Assembly: GCF_004210375.1 (NCBI RefSeq)
Contig: NC_134830.1
Span: forward strand, 3,162,001 to 3,226,000
Source: Tachypleus tridentatus
Lineage: Eukaryota > Arthropoda > Merostomata > Xiphosura > Limulidae
DNA: 64,000 nucleotides
Reading direction: 5' to 3'
The position numbers and the translations under genes were made by a program. Under the pieces are notes generated by a model, which saw only the letters and a list, made by a program, of their open reading frames with translations, had not been told where the DNA came from and ran no database searches. The stretch's first letter is position 1; each line of letters starts with the position of its first letter. Shown here one piece after another: positions 57,863 through 64,000 of this stretch.

Positions 57863-58137
57863 TGTTTGTTTTTGAATTACGCGCAAAGCTACTCGAGGGC
57901 TCTCTGCGCTAGTCGTCCCCTACTTTAGCAGTGTAAGACTAGAGGGAAGACAGCTAGTCATCACCACCCACCGCCAACTCTTGGGCTACTCTTTTACCAA
58001 CGAATAGTAGGATTGACAGGTCACATTATAACGCCCCCACGGCTGAAAAGGCGAGCATGTTTGGTGGGACGGGGATGCGAACCCGCGACTCTCAGATTAC
58101 GAGTCGCACGCCTTAACCCACCTGGCCATGTTGGGCC
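57863..58137 (-). mobile_element. tRNA-derived SINE, family A, full length
   Basis: 275 bp in minus orientation: tRNA-like head at the right (ccacctggccatgttgggcc; B box ggggatgcgaacccgcga), conserved body (cagtgtaagactagagggaa, ccaactcttgggctactctt) and T-rich tail at the left. Target-site duplications ctatatgcctt lie at 57852-57862 and 58138-58148. Confidence 0.93.
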
Positions 58138-58240
58138 CTATATGCCTTCATAAATAATGTTCAAACGAAAATAACATGTTAACAGTACTAAGACAACTCA
58201 ATATACATGATCACTAACACTGATCCAAATATTTCACTGA

Positions 58241-58363
58241 GTGAGTGTGTTTTTTATTTTAGCAGAGCCACATCTGGCTATCTGCTGAGCCCACTGAGGG
58301 AAATCGAACCCCTGATTTTAGCATTGTAAATCCATAGACTTACCGCTGTACTAGCGGAAGGCC
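58241..58363 (-). mobile_element. tRNA-derived SINE, family B, short
   Basis: 123 bp in minus orientation. The minus strand begins GGCCTTCCGCTAGTACAGCG, with B-box-like GGGGTTCGATTTCCC and a tail ...CAGATAGCCAGATGTGGCTC. Target-site duplications tatttcactga lie at 58230-58240 and 58364-58374. It is tRNA-like through the head but carries a SINE tail and an A-rich end, so it is not a tRNA gene. Confidence 0.88.
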
Positions 58364-58874
58364 TATTTCACTGAACTAAACTAATTTGCTGCTCGTCTAT
58401 TCTTGTACTTATAACACATTTTTGTTTATATACAGTTCATAAACTCTCTCGATCATTATTTTCAAGCAAACTAGTTATTCTATTTAAACTTTCTGAATTT
58501 TGTATATATATATTTATAAGTGTACTATTTGATAAAAATATGTAAGCTTATTTTAAGTGTGACATTTTGAATTAGTGAGTTTATTTTGTTGTTCTGGGGA
58601 TATTTTGGCTTGCCTTCTTATTAACAGATAATTATTGATTGGTTAATAACAGGATCAGTGCACAGTGTTAATAAAATTTAGTTGAGTGATGAATTAGATA
58701 ATGGTGTTTACTGTTTAGATCTTAGAACCAACTATCGTTCAATAAATAATGTAAAATTTTAATTAGTGAAAAACAAAATTTCAGTATTTATTCTTGTTCA
58801 TTTCAGTATCTTGTTAAATTAATTTTTAATTTTGTTTGTGTTTAAAAAATAATAACTTTTGTTTTCCAAACGAA

Positions 58875-59155
58875 TTGTTTTGTTTTGTTTTTGAATTTCA
58901 CACAAAGTTACTCGAGGGCTATCTGTGCTAGCCGTCCCTAATTTAGCAGTGTAAGACTAGAGGGAAGGCAGCTAGTCATCACCACCCACCGCCAACTCTT
59001 GGGCTACTCTTTTACCAACGAAAAGTGGGATTGACCGTCGATTTATAACGCCCCCACGGCTGGGAGGGCGAGCATGTTTGGCGCGACGGAGATGCGAACC
59101 CGTGATCCTGAGATTGCGAATCGCACGACTTAACACTCTTGGCCATGCCGGGCCC
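58875..59155 (-). mobile_element. tRNA-derived SINE, family A, full length
   Basis: 281 bp in minus orientation with the same body as the copy at 57863. Target-site duplications ttttccaaacgaa lie at 58862-58874 and 59156-59168. The head reads gggcccggcatggccaagag on the minus strand. Confidence 0.93.
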
Positions 59156-59215
59156 TTTTCCAAACGAAATGGATATCAGGCAACACATACCAGTAACTTT
59201 GTATCAAAACAATAC

Positions 59216-59484
59216 GGACCCAGCATAGCCAGGTGGTTAAGGCACATTACTCGTAATCCGAGGGTCGCGGGTTCGAATCCCTTTACATCAAACATGCTCA
59301 CCTTCCCAGCCGTGGGAGTGTTATAAAGTGACGGTCAATCCCACTATTCGTTGGTAAAAGAGTAGCCCAAGAGTTGGCGGTGGGTGGTGATGACTAGCTG
59401 CCTTCCCTCTAGTCTTACACTGCTAAATTAGGGACGGCTAGCGCAGATAGCACTCGAGTAGCTTTGCGCAAAATTAAGAAAACA
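59216..59484 (+). mobile_element. tRNA-derived SINE, family A, full length
   Basis: Plus orientation. Head ggacccagcatagccaggtg, A-box-like tagccaggtgg, B box gggttcgaatccc (59271-59283), then the conserved body and tail gctttgcgcaaaatt. Near-perfect target-site duplications atcaaaacaa(t/c)a on both sides. It sits only about 60 bp from the opposite-strand copy at 58875, making a potential inverted pair. Confidence 0.92.
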
Positions 59485-59946
59485 ATCAAAACAACATCAG
59501 GTAGACAAAATTATGGAACGCAAAGCAGCTTAATCAGGGTAATCTTTTAGGTGCAGAAGAAGGTTCCAGTAAAAAACCAGACAGACATCAAGTGTCAAGC
59601 CAGTGGATTTCAGCGCAACAAGTGAGGCTTCTCATTTACAAAATATTGAAAACAGCCCATTCCAAATGAGGTTAATGCAGTATTTTGTGTAAGCAATTCG
59701 AGTAAAATATGTTTTTTCAATACCATTGTTTCAGAATTACAGGTGGTTGGAATATTCTGTTCAACATAATGTTGTATTTTATTTTGCATGCAAAATTTTG
59801 GGACAGAAACACCAGAAATAACCTGGATTCATTGATTAATAATGGTAGAAATAACCTGGATGCATTGATTAATAATGGCTTCAAAAACTGCAAGAGAAAG
59901 ACAGATTCCTTAAAAGAGCAAGTTGTTTACTCTTATATTTATGCCT

Positions 59947-60200
59947 TCCGGGCCCGACATCAGAGAGTCGCAGGTTCGAATCCTTGTCACACCAAACTTG
60001 CTCACCCTTTCAGCCGTGGGGGTGTTATAATGTTACGGTCAATCCCACTATTCGTTGGTAAAAGAGTAGCCTAAAAGTTGGCGGTGGGTGGTGGTGACTA
60101 GCTGCCTTCTCTCCAGTCTTACACTTCTAAATTAGGGACGGTTAGTGTAGATAACCTTCTAGCAGCTTTGCGCGAAATTCAAAACAAACCAAACCAAACA
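59947..60200 (+). mobile_element. tRNA-derived SINE, family A, head deleted
   Basis: Plus orientation. It starts ccgggcccgacatcagagag and continues at B box gcaggttcgaatcc, so about 30 bp of the tRNA-like head including the A box is missing. Body and tail are complete (gctttgcgcgaaattcaaaa). A clear target-site duplication is not visible. With its A box gone it should be transcriptionally dead. Confidence 0.88.
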
Positions 60201-60492
60201 AAATGCCCCCATCCTTATCAGAGTGGTATGTTTGCGGACTTTCAGTGCTATAAACTTCAATACCTGTAGTGGACAGAACACACAATACTGCAATATCTAC
60301 AACAGCAATACTAGTGCGTGGTGAAGAATGTGCTTACAAAATTACTGTGGTTTCTGCTACGAATAATATTAATGCAGTAAAGAAAAATATATTTTGTTCA
60401 AAAAATACAGTTTATGTAATGTTTTAAAATACACTTCTTTGCCGTGTCAAAGGTTAATTACAATGAAAATTAGGTAAAACAAAATCTCGACA

Positions 60493-60982
60493 ACACTATG
60501 TAACAAAATGTTAACTTTTTCTTGTTCCTGAGCAGAAAGTGTTATTTCCCAATTGCTTATGTCTAAAGTAAATGGAAAAGACCTATTTTTCTCTTCAAAC
60601 TTTGCTTTTGTGATCTGGGAGCGTATAACGAAAACGTGATGGGAGACTATATTTTGGGTCTGATACGTGAAAGTGATTTACATTAAGTCGCAAATCTCGA
60701 AAAACTACTCACTTCTAAACATTTTGCTCATTTTTTGTAACATTACTATAAATACATGTAAATCTTGATTCATATGTTGTTTTATTCAGACCTTATGTAA
60801 ATGAAAATGTGCAAATTTGCCCGTTTTTTACATAGAAAATAAGTTAATATCTAAATTTCATTATCCAGGTCACAAAAGCAAAGTTGAAGAGATTAATGAC
60901 CATTTTCTGTACTTTTACAACATAAGCAATTAAGAAATACCATATACTATCCAGGAACAAAATTTGTGTTACATAGCGTAAT
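60493..60982. mobile_element. Foldback MITE, ~490 bp, ~115-bp inverted arms
   Basis: Left arm cactatgtaacaaaatg...cttgttcctgag...caattgcttatgtc...aaactttgcttttgtgatctgg; the right arm is its inverse (ccaggtcacaaaagcaaagt...cataagcaattaag...ccaggaacaaaatttgtgtt acatagcg). The central 250 bp is unique. No coding capacity; superfamily not assigned because no clear target-site duplication is visible. Confidence 0.75.
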
Positions 60983-60989
60983 AAACATT

Positions 60990-61192
60990 CTTGGTATCAT
61001 ATTGCACACTTCACGAATATTAACTGGCAGTATAAACTCTGTCTTACACCCAGCGTTTTCGATTACTGTTGTTTAATAAGTGTGCACTCTTGGTATCATA
61101 TTGCACACTTCACGAATATTAACTGGCAGTATAAACTCTGTCTTACACCCAGCGTTTTCGATTACTGTTGTTTAATAAGTGTGCACTCTTGG
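60990..61192. repeat. 99-bp direct duplication
   Basis: Two virtually identical copies starting cttggtatcatattgcacac (60990 and 61089), with a few bases of a third. It abuts the right end of the foldback MITE. Confidence 0.93.
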
Positions 61193-62759
61193 TCCAAAGA
61201 AATTTGTTTGTTTGTTATTATTGAGATTGTAAATTGTTGCGAGTGTCAGAAAAAGTTTCCGCTGTTTATGACATAATATAGAGGTTTAATGGTTACAATA
61301 ATATTAACAGCATAATATTAATTGAAATTAGCCCCCGTACTAATTACTTACCTTTTGGGCCCTTAGATATGCTAAACTTTCCAATGACTCGTGTGCCACA
61401 GAGTTTGATATTACGAGAGTAAATTAAACACAGTGTTTATAGGTTAGGTGGGTGGGGTTTTGTTTATACAATTTCAGGTTTGAATTTTCATGTATTCGTC
61501 CCATTTTGCATAAAGAAATAATTCGAACTTATTAACAGAGTACTAAATATTTCGAATGTTACGAGAAAATGAGTTGGAATTTGTAGCTGTAGAAGATATT
61601 TTTTGTTACTAATTGAGTAAGTGTAACAATTAATGCGGATGACAAGTTAAAAAACATCTTCAATGAAAGTTTCATTAGGACGTTTACTTATAGATTAATA
61701 ATATTAATAGTAGGTCTTAATTTTTGTTAAATTTTTAAATGGAATCAAATAAATGTATTCTTTTGCTTACAAATGGTATTTACACTAACAACGTAAGTGT
61801 TATATTACAGTATTGCCATGATAGTTTGAATACTCAAAATAGAATCTGGTTTTACAGATTTAAGGAAACAAATCTATAATATTAATATGTATGTAGTTAT
61901 GTTTAAGAATTAGTAACGTGCATATTATTATAATGTTTCTTTTCATGTGTGTGCGTCCTTACACGTTGCTACACAAATCAAAAGTAATGGTTAAATACTT
62001 TGAAATAAATATGAATGGGAAAGCTGACTATAATAATATGATAGAATGCATTAATTTGATAGCAACAACCTTAAAGATTTTACTAAATGGTTCCACTAAC
62101 ATCTGATCTGATACTGTAGAGAATACCTTTGGAAAGATTGTGTATTGTAATGGTATTTTTGAAATGGATGAATTGCTAGTTTTGTAAAGCCAAGGGTAAT
62201 GAAGTAATTCTGGAGTTATAGACAGGTTATCACTGTTAGCTGTGTCGGTTAAAGCAGTCATGAGATGATCACTTAGAAAATAATTTGTTTTATTTTTCTT
62301 ATAAAAAGACAATAAATAGAGTTAAGAAACTAGGAATTACTCTGTCATAAATCATCTGATGAGTTCCCATATGGATATTATGCCTGCTGGATCATTTCAT
62401 TTGTGTATTAATGGAAGAATACATTATATAGATGTGGACAGTTGTATCTTATGTTTTCAAAGTGTTAATTCTGTTCAGACTTTCATGCCATGAAAGTTGA
62501 CTACATATTGTAATATCTGGCTTGTATTTTTTAACAATTAAAGTGGCTAGACTTTGGTTTGATTTCTGGGAGCATGTGTTTGGTTGAGATAGGTGAACAA
62601 AGTGTGTGAAATACATTAAGGGTTTACATTTGATTAGTTTAAAAATTGTTTGTTTTTAAAGAAGTAATAGATAATTCTTTGAAAGAGTTCTGTGTAAGTG
62701 AAGAAATTTGTGTGGAATCTTAGACTTGATTGTTTAAAAGATTGTTGTGATGTGGAATT
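61193..62759. other. Intergenic, no gene seen
   Basis: AT-rich unique sequence. The open frames present (up to 94 codons) have no recognisable homology or splice architecture. Confidence 0.5.
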
Positions 62760-63560
62760 CAGAGAAGTTGACACGTGATTGTAGAAGATGGCTATATGTA
62801 GGAAGTGCGTAAAGAAGTTGATACGTGATTGTAGAAGGTGGCCATGTGTAGGAAGTGCGTAAAGAAGTTGATACGTGATTGTAGATGATGGCCATGTGTA
62901 GGAAGTGCGTAAAGAAGTTGACATGTGATTGTAGAAGATGGCCATGTGTAGGAAGTGCGTAAAGAAGTTGACATGTGATTGTAGATGATGGCCATGTGTA
63001 GGAAGTCGCAAAAAAGTTGACATGTGATTGTAGAAGATGGCTATATGTAGGAAGTGCGTAAAGAAGTTCACATGTGATTGTAGAAGATAGCCATGTGTAG
63101 GAAGTGCATAAAGAAGTTGACATGTGATTGTAGAAGATGGCCATGTGTAGGAAGATGCATAAAGAAGTTGACACGTGATTGTAAAGATGGCCATATGTAG
63201 GAAGTGCGCGAAAAAGTCCACACGTGATTGTAGAAGATTTACCATGTGCAGGAAGCGCACAAAAGAGCCGACATGTGATTGTAGATGATTACCATGTGCA
63301 GGAAGCGCGTAAAAGTTCACATGTGATTGTAGATGATGGCCATGTGTAGGAAGTGCGTAAAGAAGTTCACATGTGATTGTAGAAGATGGCCATGTGTAGG
63401 AAGTGCATAAAGAAGTTGACATGTGATTGTAGAAGATAGCCATGTGTAGGAAGTGCATAAAGAAGTTGACATGTGATTGTAGAAGATTTACCATGTGGAG
63501 GAAGCACAAAGTTGACATGTGATTGTAGAAGATACCACATGATTGCATAAAGAAGCCGAC
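62760..63560. repeat. 50-bp minisatellite, ~16 copies
   Basis: Unit aagttgacatgtgattgtag + aagatggccatgtgtaggaa + gtgcgtaaag. Several minus-strand frames stay open for up to 304 codons across it; these are repeat artefacts. Units decay towards the right. Confidence 0.93.
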
Positions 63561-63599
63561 ATGTGATTGCAGAAGTGTAGGAAGGAAGCAGAAAGAAGC

Positions 63600-64000
63600 C
63601 GATCACGTGATTGTAGAAGATGCCAACGCAGGATATCCATAGAGAAGCTGGCAGTGATGCAGAAGGTAGCCACGCAGAATATCCATAGAGAGCTTGGCAG
63701 TGATTGTAGAAGGTGCACACGTGTAGGATATTCATAGAGAAGTTGGCAGTGATTGTAGAAGGTACCACGTGTAGGATATTCATAGAGAAGTTGGCAGTGA
63801 TTGTAGAAGGTGCACACGCAGTAGGATATTCATAGAGAAGTTGGCAGTGATTGTAGAAGGTGGCCACGTGTAGGATATTCATAGAGAAGTTGGCAGTGAT
63901 TGTAGAAGGTGGCCACGTGTAGGATATTCATAGAGAAGTTGGCAGTGATTGTAGAAGGTGGCCACGTGTAGGATATTCATAGAGAAGTTGGCAGTGATTG
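63600..64000. repeat. ~50-bp minisatellite related to the preceding one, reaches window edge
   Basis: Unit agttggcagtgattgtagaa + ggtggccacgtgtaggatat + tcatagaga. It shares gtgattgtagaaggtggcca and gtgtagga with the 62760-63560 unit, so the two arrays are diverged branches of one repeat, the right one homogenised separately. Confidence 0.9.

Noticed and set aside
58985..59300. tRNA genes (A and B box-like motifs)
   Set aside because: They are heads of SINEs: the cloverleaf is degenerate, they continue into a conserved 200-bp body and tail, and they are flanked by target-site duplications.
62634..63882. Minus-strand open frames up to 304 codons
   Set aside because: Repeat artefact of the 50-bp arrays; several overlapping frames are open simultaneously, which real coding sequence does not do.

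Overview
This window is intron-rich, AT-rich animal nuclear DNA. Its one clearly recognisable gene lies on the minus strand: an orthologue of HELQ (POLQ-like, Hel308-family 3'-5' DNA helicase). I could assemble eleven coding exons, with splice phases that agree throughout. They run from an ATG at 54383 down to exon 12 at 549-345 and give about 818 codons. They carry every Hel308 helicase motif: Walker A PTSGGKT, a DELH box split across exons 4/5, GMSATL, the motif V stretch [11 protein letters not shown] and motif [12 protein letters not shown]. The C-terminal exons (rest of the winged helix, ratchet and HLH domains) lie beyond the left edge. A non-coding first exon ending at 57489 and a promoter-like segment with CpG-rich and CCAAT sequences close the gene on the right.

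Layout, left to right: 1-344 intron 12; 345-549 exon 12; 550-16883 a 16.3-kb intron 11 holding a SINE, three large minisatellites, an orphan terminal-exon-like segment (5433-5601) and a decayed Jockey/I-like LINE; 16884-33018 exons 11-7 and their introns, with a 44-bp minisatellite of about 3.2 kb, a 1.3-kb inverted repeat around exon 9, a foldback element and a piggyBac-like MITE; 33019-54423 exons 6-2, with many further minisatellites and a second LINE copy; 57490-64000 intergenic DNA rich in tRNA-derived SINEs, a foldback MITE and another minisatellite that runs off the right edge.

By my own tally about 24 kb of the 64 kb (roughly 38%) is tandem repeat, in some thirty arrays with units of 27-106 bp. 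Almost all the long open frames in the window are artefacts of these arrays. The most interesting observation is that two independent arrays (13868-16850 and 47345-48265) sit directly against HELQ 5' splice sites. Their repeat units are copies of the exon's 3' end together with its splice donor, so the gene carries dozens of decoy or relic donor sites.

Organism: the tRNA-derived SINE family (copies at 1111, 57863, 58875, 59216 and 59947) and the second SINE at 58241 resemble repeats I remember from horseshoe crab (chelicerate) genomes. This is recollection, not a search result. The safe statement is an invertebrate animal, probably an arthropod or close relative.
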